Notes under the pieces: model-generated
Seen by the model: the letters and a program-made list of their open reading frames with translations, nothing else
What the model was told of the DNA's origin: nothing
The model's database searches: none
Program-made: the position numbers and the translations under genes
Assembly (NCBI GenBank): GCA_012519745.1
Contig: JAAYPO010000111.1
Location: 1 to 49,935 of the forward strand
DNA length: 49,935 bases
Source: Clostridiaceae bacterium
GTDB taxonomy: Bacteria; Bacillota; Clostridia; Acetivibrionales; DTU013
Direction: 5' to 3'
Part shown: positions 18,048-26,939 of the stretch, piece after piece
Position numbering within the stretch: the stretch's first letter is position 1
Layout of the letters: each line of letters starts with the position of its first letter

Positions 18048-20684
18048 ATGTTAAAGACGATACTGAACAAATTACCTGATGTGTTTTTATCCATACTTGT
18101 GGCATTCAGCCTGACTTATGGTCTTACATCATCATCACTGTGCATGGAATATCCACTGGCAGAAATGCTGCTGATCATAGGTCTTTGCATTGCGGTCCTG
18201 AGTTTCTCCTTCTATAACAGGAAAACTTCCTTTGTGTCAGTTATAGTGCTATGTGCCGCATTGGCAGCCGGTGTGGCCTATGTTTTGTTTTTTGAGGGCG
18301 TCGGAAGGTTCGCTTCTTCTGTCAGTAAATACGTACTGTGGCTCTATGATTACATCATGTATCCTTATTACAGTGACCCGCTGTTTGAGAAAATAACAGT
18401 GATACTGGTATGTTTGACGATATCTGTACTGTCATATATCTTCATAATAAAAAAATTCAGATTTTTTATCGTGCTGATTGCAGGAATGGGCATGTTTGGT
18501 TTCCAGGCATCATATAATATAGTTTCGGTCAATACTCCTTTCTATATTTTCCTATTGGCAGTTCTTATGTCATATCTGAAGTATGTGTTCGGCCTTAAGG
18601 CAGCAAAGGGTAATAATGAATATGCAAAGCCTGGCACACTGGTTATGTGGAGTATACCTGTGAGCATACTGATCATTGTACTGTCAATGTCGATACACGC
18701 AAGTGACAGACCTATCACATGGAACTGGCTGGACCGCAAGTTTTTTTCGGTATATAATTACTTCCAAAAAAAATTCGATTATGAGTCCTTTGATTATTTC
18801 TCACTTTCCGCCACCTCCGGCTTTGGAGACGGCAGCAGCTTCCTGGGAGGAAAGGTGAAGCTCGACAGAAAGAGTGTACTGAGTGTTTATTCCAATAAAA
18901 GAGTGTATCTCAGCGGCGCATCAAGAGATGTATATACGGGCAATATGTGGAAAAACAGCAATGAAGAACTGGAGCAGCTGGATGTATACTATAGCGGTCT
19001 TTTTGATGATACCATGGAAATGATGACGGGAATGAAGGTCCTGACCGGCAGAGAAAATTATTTCAGCGATTATTTCGATTCCAGCCAGACATATGTTACC
19101 TTCCTCAGCCTCAAGACGAAATCTCTGTTCAAGCCTTCAAAGGTAAGGGAATTCAACAGTGTTTCCAATGAGATTTCCATGCATTTAAGTAATACTGGCG
19201 ATATTTCATCCAATTCCAGATTGAAGAAAAACTATCAATACCGTATGAAATCATATGTTCCGCGAATGGGTACGGAGTTTGAAGAATTGATGCGAAAAAG
19301 CAAAAAGGGATTGTATGAGGAATACATTCAAAAGCTGCAGTTCCCATCCTATTACGATCCTGAACCGTTCCTCTATAACTTTACAAGCCTTCAGCCGCCT
19401 GAGGAGCCAGCCGGTCAGAGCGACGATTCCGATGACAGTGATACTGATTCTGCTGACGAATCCGGTATCAGGGACTTGGCAAATGAAGGGCAGACTTCCG
19501 ATGACAACGGCCTTATTGTTGACGACATCAATGATAATACCTCAGACAGCGTTGACGATACCGATGCACCGACGACAGTTGTGGTCGTCAATGAGTATCA
19601 GAACAGATATAAGGAGATCAAAAGGGATGAAATGCTGAAGGAACTGGATTCATTAAAGGAACACAGCAGACTGATATACGACAAATATCTGCAGCTTCCG
19701 GAAAACCTGCCCCAGAGGGTGAAGGATCTTTCAGCTTCACTGACTATATCTGCCGACAATAATTATGACAAGGCTAAGGCTATTGAAAAATACCTTGCGG
19801 CAAATTACTCATATAATCTTGATGTCCCGCCTGTACCCCGTGACAGGGATTTTGTAGACTATTTCCTCTTTGACCAGACAGAGGGCTACTGTACATATTT
19901 TGCATCTGCCATGACAGTACTGGCAAGATGTGCAGGTCTTCCTGCGAGGTATGTGGAAGGGTACATGCTGCCTCCGGACCCTGTCGAGGACAGCGGCAAT
20001 ATGTATATCGTGACAAATATGCAGGCCCACGCCTGGGTGGAAATATATTTCGAAGGATATGGCTGGCTGCCCTTTGAACCCACCTCCCCCTTCAGATCCG
20101 CCTTTTATGCAGTCCAAGTGCCTGAACAGGTATCTTACAGTCCCAGTTATGACCCTGCGTATCAGGACTATATGGAAATGATGATGAAATATTATAGCGA
20201 TATATATACATCCGGCGGGATCATCGACATTGGTGCAGTCGAAACCGAAGAAGGCCTTTCTGATACGGTGATCATCCTCATCTGCTTTGGATCCTTCACT
20301 TCCATCATCATTCTGTTGATATTATTCAACATTCTCCGCAACAGGATAAAGTTATTCAGAATAATAAATCTGCCCGTCAGGGAATGCATTATCAGCTCTT
20401 ATGAATACTATCTCAAGGTACTGAAGCTTCACGGCCTTGGACTCACGCCTTCGGAAACACCGCATCAGTATTCCGAAAGGATCGATTCCGCTCTGTTCTT
20501 CAGCCCTGTCAGATTCAAGGCCATCACAGATATTTTCGTGAAATCAAGATACAGTAAAAATGATGTCTCTGAGAAGGAAAAAATGCTGTATTCTGATTTT
20601 TATCATGGATTCCTCAATGAGATCAAAATAAATATGGGCAAATTCAAGTATTTCGTATTCAGATTTATTTTGGGTAAGATATAA
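18048..20684 (+). CDS. Membrane-bound transglutaminase-like protein
   Basis: An 878-residue protein. It has about six N-terminal transmembrane helices (residues 10-235), then a long extracytoplasmic region. A linker rich in Asp, Ser and Glu follows (about 450-520, DDSDDSDTDSADES), then a transglutaminase core. Cys615 is in EGYCTYFASAM and His661 in MQAHAWVEIYF, with WLPFEPTSPF carrying the third acidic position. One more helix near 745-770 precedes a cytoplasmic tail resembling DUF4129. The partner genes and layout match the TgpA-type family. Substrate unknown; cell-envelope protein processing is a reasonable guess. Confidence 0.88.
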   Translation: MLKTILNKLPDVFLSILVAFSLTYGLTSSSLCMEYPLAEMLLIIGLCIAVLSFSFYNRKTSFVSVIVLCAALAAGVAYVLFFEGVGRFASSVSKYVLWLYDYIMYPYYSDPLFEKITVILVCLTISVLSYIFIIKKFRFFIVLIAGMGMFGFQASYNIVSVNTPFYIFLLAVLMSYLKYVFGLKAAKGNNEYAKPGTLVMWSIPVSILIIVLSMSIHASDRPITWNWLDRKFFSVYNYFQKKFDYESFDYFSLSATSGFGDGSSFLGGKVKLDRKSVLSVYSNKRVYLSGASRDVYTGNMWKNSNEELEQLDVYYSGLFDDTMEMMTGMKVLTGRENYFSDYFDSSQTYVTFLSLKTKSLFKPSKVREFNSVSNEISMHLSNTGDISSNSRLKKNYQYRMKSYVPRMGTEFEELMRKSKKGLYEEYIQKLQFPSYYDPEPFLYNFTSLQPPEEPAGQSDDSDDSDTDSADESGIRDLANEGQTSDDNGLIVDDINDNTSDSVDDTDAPTTVVVVNEYQNRYKEIKRDEMLKELDSLKEHSRLIYDKYLQLPENLPQRVKDLSASLTISADNNYDKAKAIEKYLAANYSYNLDVPPVPRDRDFVDYFLFDQTEGYCTYFASAMTVLARCAGLPARYVEGYMLPPDPVEDSGNMYIVTNMQAHAWVEIYFEGYGWLPFEPTSPFRSAFYAVQVPEQVSYSPSYDPAYQDYMEMMMKYYSDIYTSGGIIDIGAVETEEGLSDTVIILICFGSFTSIIILLILFNILRNRIKLFRIINLPVRECIISSYEYYLKVLKLHGLGLTPSETPHQYSERIDSALFFSPVRFKAITDIFVKSRYSKNDVSEKEKMLYSDFYHGFLNEIKINMGKFKYFVFRFILGKI

Positions 20685-20730
20685 AAGACTTCTTCATTGC
20701 TCTCCTCCATAATGACGAGCCTTTGAGAAA

Positions 20731-20757
20731 AGCCGTTCTGCATAGAACGGCTTTTTT
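20731..20757 (+). terminator. Intrinsic terminator between transglutaminase and ACT genes
   Basis: AGCCGTTCT and AGAACGGCT form a 9-bp stem with a GCAT loop, followed by six T residues on the plus strand and a shorter T-tract on the minus strand. It separates two converging units and probably serves both. Confidence 0.9.
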
Positions 20758-20788
20758 CTATAAGTATGTAAGGCTGGCTATATCGATA

Positions 20789-21220
20789 TCAGAGCTTGTA
20801 TACCTGGTCTGACGATAATACATTGATCCCGTTGGCCTTCAATATCTCCTCTGCCCTGTCGGGCTGGCCGGTCTTGAGTATCACTAGGGCCTCGTCATCC
20901 TTTTTGCTTACAAAAGCATACATATATTCTATTTCTGTATTTGCACCGTCGAGCACCTTCAGTGCCTTTGCAAGCCCTCCCGGCTCGTCTTTGACTCCAA
21001 TTGCCAGTACATTGGTGATACTCATTGTAAATCCGTTTTTACGAAGCACTTCTTCCGCTTCTTCAGGCTTATTGACGATGAGCCTCAATATTCCAAAATC
21101 CGTCGTGTCTGCTATGGATAACGCACTTATGTCGATATTACTGCCGCCCAGGATGGATGTGACTTCTGCAAGCCTTCCCGACTTGTTTTCAAGAAATACG
21201 GATATCTGCTTTATAAACAT
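20789..21220 (-). CDS. Tandem ACT-domain protein
   Basis: A 143-residue protein made of two ACT domains (about residues 3-65 and 70-138: ISVFLENKSGRLAEVTSIL and VLAIGVKDEPGGLAKALKVL). ACT domains bind amino acids or related ligands. It is last in the unit iorA-iorB-paaK-ACT, 34 bases after paaK, so it may sense an aromatic or branched amino acid that feeds the pathway (inference). The start at 21220 follows AGGAGGTG; an open ATG nine bases upstream lies inside that site. Confidence 0.9.
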   Translation of the reverse strand: MFIKQISVFLENKSGRLAEVTSILGGSNIDISALSIADTTDFGILRLIVNKPEEAEEVLRKNGFTMSITNVLAIGVKDEPGGLAKALKVLDGANTEIEYMYAFVSKKDDEALVILKTGQPDRAEEILKANGINVLSSDQVYKL

Positions 21221-21254
21221 TGAATCCACCTCCTGATTATTCTTGACCGGTTGT

Positions 21255-22556
21255 TTACAATTTACGCTTGTCTATAACTCTCTTTGCCTTACCCTCACTT
21301 CTTTGAATGGATTTTGGCTCAACAAGCTTGACCTTCACGCTGATACCGAGGGTTTCCTCGACTCTTTTCCTGATCAGCCTTTCCATATCCTCGATTTTTT
21401 TGACCTCGTCGGAGAACAGGGTCTGTGTCATTTCGACCCAAATCTCCAGAGCATCCATTTTTCCTATCCTGTCAACAATTATCAAATAGTGGGGTGCAGT
21501 CTCACCAAGCTCAAGAAGTACGCTCTCAATCTGGCTCGGGAACACATTCACGCCTCTTATTATCAACATGTCATCAGTACGTCCTGTCACCTTGCTCATT
21601 CTGACAAGAGTCCTTCCACAGTCACATTTTTCATAATCAAGGGAAGATATATCCCTGGTTCTGTATCTGAGAAGAGGAAGACCTTCTTTTGTCACTGTCG
21701 AGAATACCAATTCTCCTGTTGAACCCGCAGGAAGAAGTTCTTCGGTATCAGGGTCTATTATTTCCGGTATAAAATGATCTTCCTGTACATGCAGTCCGCA
21801 TTTGCATGGGCATTCAGTCGCTACACCGGGACCGATGACTTCACTGAGTCCATATATGTCTATTGCCATTATACCAAGTCTTCTCTCGATCTCATCTCTC
21901 ATAGCAGCCGACCATGGCTCTGCACCAAATACACCTGATTTGAGCTTGAGTTCACCGGGCTTTATACCTGATTCCTCGAGTTCTTCAGCCATGTAAAGTG
22001 CATATGAAGGCGTGCACGCCAACAGCGTAGTACCGAAATCCTTCATTATCTCCAATTGCAGCTTGGTGTTGCCCCCCGAGATCGGAATGACCGATGCGCC
22101 GATTTTTTCGGCACCGTAGTGGGCTCCGAGACCTCCGGTGAACAGGCCATACCCATATGCCACCTGTATCACAGATTCCTTGACTGCCCCGGCGCTTACC
22201 AGAGTCCTTGCCATGACCTCAGACCATTTTTCCAGGTCATTTCTTGTATAGCCCACTACTGTCTTTTTTCCAGTCGTGCCGGATGAGGCATGTATCCTTA
22301 CGATTTCGCTCAAAGGCGCAGCAAACAATCCATAGGGGTAATTGTCCCTAAGATCCTGCTTATAGGTAAAGGGAAGCTTCGACAAATCCTCGATCCCCTT
22401 TATATCTTCCGGTTCCACACCCTTTGCCTGCATTTTTGCCCTATAAAAGGGCACATTGTGATAAACCCTTTTTACAGTTTTTTTCAGCCGCTCACTTTGA
22501 AGCTTTTGCATCTCCTCTCTGGGCATGCACTCACGCGACTGGTTCCAATACAACAT
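21255..22556 (-). CDS. paaK: Phenylacetate-CoA ligase family protein
   Basis: A 433-residue adenylate-forming enzyme that activates phenylacetate or related arylacetates to CoA thioesters. The phosphate-binding loop [16 protein letters not shown] is near residues 89-104. [10 protein letters not shown] is at the adenylation site, and the C-terminal hinge and lid follow [17 protein letters not shown]. It follows iorB after 125 bases and GGAGGGG precedes the ATG. Next to indolepyruvate oxidoreductase, which makes arylacetyl-CoA, the ligase could run toward arylacetate plus ATP during aromatic amino acid fermentation, or the two could serve arylacetate assimilation. Direction cannot be read from sequence. 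Confidence 0.92.
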   Translation of the reverse strand: MLYWNQSRECMPREEMQKLQSERLKKTVKRVYHNVPFYRAKMQAKGVEPEDIKGIEDLSKLPFTYKQDLRDNYPYGLFAAPLSEIVRIHASSGTTGKKTVVGYTRNDLEKWSEVMARTLVSAGAVKESVIQVAYGYGLFTGGLGAHYGAEKIGASVIPISGGNTKLQLEIMKDFGTTLLACTPSYALYMAEELEESGIKPGELKLKSGVFGAEPWSAAMRDEIERRLGIMAIDIYGLSEVIGPGVATECPCKCGLHVQEDHFIPEIIDPDTEELLPAGSTGELVFSTVTKEGLPLLRYRTRDISSLDYEKCDCGRTLVRMSKVTGRTDDMLIIRGVNVFPSQIESVLLELGETAPHYLIIVDRIGKMDALEIWVEMTQTLFSDEVKKIEDMERLIRKRVEETLGISVKVKLVEPKSIQRSEGKAKRVIDKRKL

Positions 22557-22681
22557 TCAGAACCCCTCCTTGATTATATTTTATGCCCTTCCATTCTCCC
22601 GCGAGAACAGCTTTCAGGGATTACGGGCAGCCGCCCGCCCCACGCAAAAGCAACAGGCTGAAGTTCTAGTTTGTTTTTATT

Positions 22682-23275
22682 CTATGCCTTCGATGTATCC
22701 TTCGTCCCATTATATCCGGCATCAAATGCCCTTAGATTTACATCTAGTATTTTTTGTGGTATTACCTCCCTCATAGCCTCAAGCCAAACTTCTTTGGCAA
22801 TATTGGAGGTTTTGGCCAGTACTCCTAACAGTACTATGTTTACCGACTTTATATTGCCGCATTCCTTTGCGATTTGCAGCGCGTCGATAACATCCATCCT
22901 GACTCCGCCCTCCCGGAGTCTTTCGATTATTTTCTCGGGATATTTGGCCTTGCCTATAATGACCGGCATCGGGTCGATCTGTTGATCATTTAGTACAAGG
23001 GTCCCGCCATTTTTAAGGTAATCTATCCAGCGTAAAGCCTCCAGATTCTCAAATGCCAGCAGATAATCAGCCTCACCTTTCTCAATTATAGGTGAGTATA
23101 CCTTCTCGCCCATCTTTACATATGTGACGACGCTGCCGCCCCTCTGTGACATGCCATGTACTTCGGATACCTTCACATCAAAGCCCTGCTTCATAGCCAC
23201 ATTACCAAGAAGCCTGCTTGCCAGCAGTGTGCCCTGGCCGCCTACACCTACTATCATGATATTCAGATCAGTCAT
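22682..23275 (-). CDS. iorB: Indolepyruvate oxidoreductase, beta subunit
   Basis: A 197-residue gamma-type domain of the 2-oxoacid:ferredoxin oxidoreductase family. The N-terminus IMIVGVGGQGTLLASRLLG and the motif EVHGMSQRGGSVVTYVKMG are characteristic. With IorA it oxidatively decarboxylates arylpyruvates to arylacetyl-CoA using ferredoxin. Its start at 23275 overlaps the iorA end by eight bases, and GGTGG precedes it. Confidence 0.94.
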   Translation of the reverse strand: MTDLNIMIVGVGGQGTLLASRLLGNVAMKQGFDVKVSEVHGMSQRGGSVVTYVKMGEKVYSPIIEKGEADYLLAFENLEALRWIDYLKNGGTLVLNDQQIDPMPVIIGKAKYPEKIIERLREGGVRMDVIDALQIAKECGNIKSVNIVLLGVLAKTSNIAKEVWLEAMREVIPQKILDVNLRAFDAGYNGTKDTSKA

Positions 23276-25010
23276 TTTTACCACCGGCCTTTACTATAGC
23301 ATTAAAGCTGCACAATTTGGTACAGAGCTTGCAGCCCACACAAAGTGCGCTGTTGATCATTATCTTGTCACCTTTGTCCACTATGGCAGGACATCCTATC
23401 CTAAGACAGCTTCTGCATTTTTTGCAATTTTCGTTTATCATCCGCGGTCCTTCATAGCGTACATTTTTAAGCAGCGCGCATGGCCTTTGTGCGATGATAA
23501 GGGATGGTTCGTCTGCTTCCGTCTCTTCCTTTACGATCCTTTCAAATTCCTTTATTTCAAAGGGGTCCACTACCCTCACCCTGTCGATGCCGACGGCTTT
23601 TGCCAGAAGGGCCAGATCCACCTGCTTTACCGGCTCTCCCTTTATTGTAAAGCCTGTGGTCGGGTTCTGCTGGTGACCGGTCATGCCGGTGATAGAGTTG
23701 TCAAGTATTATGACCGTTGAGCAGCCTTTATTGTAAACGATATCTATCAATCCTGTTATACCGGAATGAATGAATGTTGAATCACCCAGGATAGCCACAG
23801 TTTTTTTGCCGAATTCCCTGCCTCTCGCCTTCTCCATGCCGTGTGCCATGCCAATGCTTGCGCCCATGCATATACAGGTATCCATGGACTCTGTGGGAGA
23901 AAGTGCTCCAAGTGTATAGCAGCCTATATCACCTGTCACAGTAAGCTTGAGCTTTTTCAGTACATGGAACGTCCCTCTGTGCGGGCATCCGGGACACATA
24001 ACAGGGGGCCTTACAGGAGATTGCACATCCACATCGTAGCTTTTCTCAAATGCTTCGTTGAATATTTTCTGTCTCAGTAATGATGCAGAGTATTCTCCGG
24101 TAACCGGCAATATATCCTTTCCTATTACCTTTATGCCCATTTTTCTAATTTGATTTTCGAAGAATGGCTCAAGCTCTTCGATAACATATAGAGTTCCGAC
24201 CTTTGCCGCGAATTCTGTGATGAGCTTATCCGGCAGCGGGTAAACCATCCCCAGCTTCAGATATGAAACATTTCCGAAGGCTTCTCTGGCATATTGATAT
24301 GAAATGCCCGAGGTGATGACTCCTATGTCAGTACTGCCCCACTCTATAGTATTGACCGGTGTTTCCTCGGCAAAGGCTTTCAGTTCCGCCATCCTTTTTT
24401 CAACCGCCAGATGTCTTGCCCTTGCCATAGCCGGCATCATTACATATTTTGCAGGGTCCTTGACGTAGGGCTTCAATTCGTCATTTTGTCGTTTATTTAT
24501 TTCAACTATGCTCTGAGAATGTGCAATACGTGTTGAAAGCCTGACTATCACAGGGCAGTCGAATCTTTCACTTATATCGAAGGCTGCTTTGACAAAGTCC
24601 TTGCACTCCTGGCTGTTTGAAGGCTCAAGCATTGGGACCTTGGATGCCCTGGCATAGAACCTTGAATCCTGTTCGTTCTGAGAACTGTGCATTCCCGGGT
24701 CATCGGCGACCATTATGACAAGTCCTCCGTTGACTCCCGTATATGATACCGTAAAAAGCGGGTCGGCTGCCACGTTGAGACCAACATGCTTCATTGAGCA
24801 AATAGCCCTGGCCCCTGCCACTGACGCACCGATAGCCACCTCAAGTGCCACCTTTTCATTTGGCGACCATTCACTGTACATTTCATCATATTTTGCTATA
24901 TTCTCTGTTATTTCAGTACTGGGAGTGCCAGGGTATGCGGCTGCGACCCTGACTCCTGCCTCGTAGGCCCCCCTTGCAACAGCTTCGTTCCCTAACATCA
25001 ATTTTTTCAT
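23268..25010 (-). CDS. iorA: Indolepyruvate oxidoreductase, alpha subunit
   Basis: A 580-residue thiamine-diphosphate enzyme subunit. The N-terminal pyrimidine-binding part includes AAYPGTPSTEITENIA. The diphosphate-binding region has GDIGCYTLGALSP and GDSTFIHSGITGLIDIVYN. The C-terminal ferredoxin domain has two 4Fe-4S sets: Cys 529, 532, 535, 540 and Cys 557, 560, 563, 567. It oxidises arylpyruvates from Trp, Phe or Tyr transamination. GGAGAGG precedes the ATG, and a promoter is predicted at 25096-25124. It begins the iorA-iorB-paaK-ACT unit. Confidence 0.96.
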   Translation of the reverse strand: MKKLMLGNEAVARGAYEAGVRVAAAYPGTPSTEITENIAKYDEMYSEWSPNEKVALEVAIGASVAGARAICSMKHVGLNVAADPLFTVSYTGVNGGLVIMVADDPGMHSSQNEQDSRFYARASKVPMLEPSNSQECKDFVKAAFDISERFDCPVIVRLSTRIAHSQSIVEINKRQNDELKPYVKDPAKYVMMPAMARARHLAVEKRMAELKAFAEETPVNTIEWGSTDIGVITSGISYQYAREAFGNVSYLKLGMVYPLPDKLITEFAAKVGTLYVIEELEPFFENQIRKMGIKVIGKDILPVTGEYSASLLRQKIFNEAFEKSYDVDVQSPVRPPVMCPGCPHRGTFHVLKKLKLTVTGDIGCYTLGALSPTESMDTCICMGASIGMAHGMEKARGREFGKKTVAILGDSTFIHSGITGLIDIVYNKGCSTVIILDNSITGMTGHQQNPTTGFTIKGEPVKQVDLALLAKAVGIDRVRVVDPFEIKEFERIVKEETEADEPSLIIAQRPCALLKNVRYEGPRMINENCKKCRSCLRIGCPAIVDKGDKIMINSALCVGCKLCTKLCSFNAIVKAGGKND

Positions 25011-25095
25011 AGACCTCTCCTTGTTCTACATGGAAGAATTTATCTGCATTATTCTGAAAGCCAGAATAAATGAAATTTCATTTTCGTCTCGTTAT

Positions 25096-25124
25096 ATTTT
25101 AATCTTTATTATCAATTTTGTAAA
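25096..25124 (-). promoter_or_regulatory. Candidate promoter of the iorAB-paaK unit
   Basis: On the minus strand TTTACA (25119-25124) and TAAAAT (25096-25101) are 17 bases apart, just after the symporter stop codon. The leader carries a small inverted repeat (TTATTCTG / CAGAATAA, around 25048-25068) without a T-tract. Confidence 0.5.
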
Positions 25125-25129
25125 CCAGC

Positions 25130-26632
25130 TCAGGTTTCCGGTTCAAGCTTTACGCCTTCCTTCTCTCCAAATACCCTTGCTATATGCTTCTGGGGCATCT
25201 TTGCCGTAAGCAGACTGACTGCCGGTACAACTATCAGAGATACCACCATTGCTATCGCTCCGATATTAGGGGCTTTGCCTGCATCCATTTTGTATATCAC
25301 AGCTCCGGCCACTGAAACGGCAAAGCCGCTTATAAAGCCTGCCCAGGCGCCTATTTTCGTTGTTCCCTTCCAATAGAGACCGTACAGGAACGGAGCCAGG
25401 AAAGCACCTGCTACTGTTCCCCATGAAAATGACATCAAAGCGAGTATCGAATTCGGTGTCACTGCCACCATGAAGGAAAGTATCACAAATAATCCGCATA
25501 ACGCCCTCATCAGGAGCATTACGTTCTCTTTCTTCATATTCGGGAAAAGTGTCCCTTTGACCAGATCCAATGATATTGCTGAGCTTGAAACAAGAACCAA
25601 AGAAGATAAGGTCGACATGGAAGCAGAAAGCACCAGTATGACAATTATGCCGATCAACGCATCAGGCAGGGCCATTTCCAGTACCATAGGCATAACCATG
25701 TCGGGGTTAGCCATACCGTTTGCTCCAACGGGCATCACATTATCAAGGAAAAGCCTGCCGAAGCCGCCGACGAAATAAGCCCCTCCCGCTATTATCAAAG
25801 CAAATACCGTTGAAATTACAGTCCCTCGTTTCACTGCTTCGTCATCCTTTATTGCATAGAATTTGTGCACCATTTGGGGAAGTCCCCAGGTCCCGAGACT
25901 TGTCAGGACTATAAGCCCTAAGAGGTTCAATGGCTGTGCACTGAACACGCTGACCAGGCCGGGTCCTGCATCCGGTATTTCCGACAGCTTTTGCAATCCT
26001 CCGGACAATCCGCCGACTGAAGGATGTGAAAGAATGAAAAAGATCATAAATCCTACACCGATCAGCATTATTATTCCCTGAATGAAATCATTCAGCGCTG
26101 TTGCAACATATCCGCCAAGCAGCAAATATATACCTGTCAGCAGTGCCATAGCCGCCATACAGAATATGAATGGCACACCGAATGTCCTCTCAAAGAGATA
26201 TCCGAGCCCCTGATATACTGATGCTGAATATGGAACCAGAAAAATAAATATTATCAGCGCTGTAACGATTTTCATCGCCTTGCTGTTATAGCGCTTTTCA
26301 AAAAACTCAGGCATTGTTGACACTCCGAGGTCATGTGTCATTTTCCTCGTTTTCTTTGCCAGCACTATCCATGCAAGCAGACTTCCAAGCAATGCATTTC
26401 CTATACCTATGAAAGTAGAGGAAATTCCGAAGCCCCATCCTATTTTACCTGCATAACCAATGAATATCACTGCGGAGAAATATGTCGTACCGTATGCGAA
26501 CGCTGAAAGCCACGGCCCCATCTGTCTGCCGCCAAGAAAGAAATCCTGTACGTTGGTTACCTTTTTTTTGCTTATGATCCCGACAAGGACCATGATAAAA
26601 ATGAATAGACCTAAAAAGACATACTTGAGCAT
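25130..26632 (-). CDS. Sodium:solute symporter (SSS family)
   Basis: A 500-residue membrane protein with about 13 predicted helices. The sodium:solute symporter pattern is visible in VTNVQDFFLGGRQMGPWLSAFAYGTTYFSA and GGYVATALNDFIQGIIMLIGV, the latter close to the pantothenate/proline permease signature. It lies immediately upstream of iorA on the same strand, with no terminator seen between, so it plausibly imports a substrate of that pathway such as an aryl acid or amino acid (inference). The start is uncertain among three nearby ATGs; 26632 has GGAAGG nine bases upstream. A TATAAT box lies at 26704-26709 without a clear -35. Confidence 0.88.
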   Translation of the reverse strand: MLKYVFLGLFIFIMVLVGIISKKKVTNVQDFFLGGRQMGPWLSAFAYGTTYFSAVIFIGYAGKIGWGFGISSTFIGIGNALLGSLLAWIVLAKKTRKMTHDLGVSTMPEFFEKRYNSKAMKIVTALIIFIFLVPYSASVYQGLGYLFERTFGVPFIFCMAAMALLTGIYLLLGGYVATALNDFIQGIIMLIGVGFMIFFILSHPSVGGLSGGLQKLSEIPDAGPGLVSVFSAQPLNLLGLIVLTSLGTWGLPQMVHKFYAIKDDEAVKRGTVISTVFALIIAGGAYFVGGFGRLFLDNVMPVGANGMANPDMVMPMVLEMALPDALIGIIVILVLSASMSTLSSLVLVSSSAISLDLVKGTLFPNMKKENVMLLMRALCGLFVILSFMVAVTPNSILALMSFSWGTVAGAFLAPFLYGLYWKGTTKIGAWAGFISGFAVSVAGAVIYKMDAGKAPNIGAIAMVVSLIVVPAVSLLTAKMPQKHIARVFGEKEGVKLEPET

Positions 26633-26740
26633 ACCTACCATCCTTCCGTTAATTTGAATAATACCTGCCATATTAACCATTCTGCAAGTCAAAAATCACA
26701 TATATTATACAACAACCATGCATATAAGGAAAGTGTTTTT

Positions 26741-26925
26741 TTCATACCCCACGGGCTAAAGCCCCACGGTGTGTAAAACTTCAAGTTCCGGGCGCTTTTT
26801 CACCGGAATAATGTGAATAGTTCCATGAAAAGGGCACATAATACAGGAATTTTAGAGTTATGAAACTCTTACGTAGTATTATATGCCCAGCGCTTGAAGT
26901 TTTGCACATTATCATTTGGTATGGC
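26741..26925. repeat. Nested palindromic element with IS200/605-like hairpin
   Basis: Outer arms GTGTAAAACTTCAAG (26771-26785) and CTTGAAGTTTTGCAC (26893-26907) pair over 15 bases with one mismatch. Inside are GGGCACATAATAC (26832-26844) with GTATTATATGCCC (26876-26888), then AGAGTT with AACTCT (26854-26869). Next to the left arm is GGGCTAAAGCCC (26753-26764) within CCCCACGG direct repeats, resembling hairpins at IS200/IS605 ends. No coding frame is present. With the symporter leader it fills the 307-base gap 26633-26939. It looks like a small non-autonomous palindromic element; that identity is inference. Confidence 0.6.
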
Positions 26926-26939
26926 AAAGCAGTGTGCTC

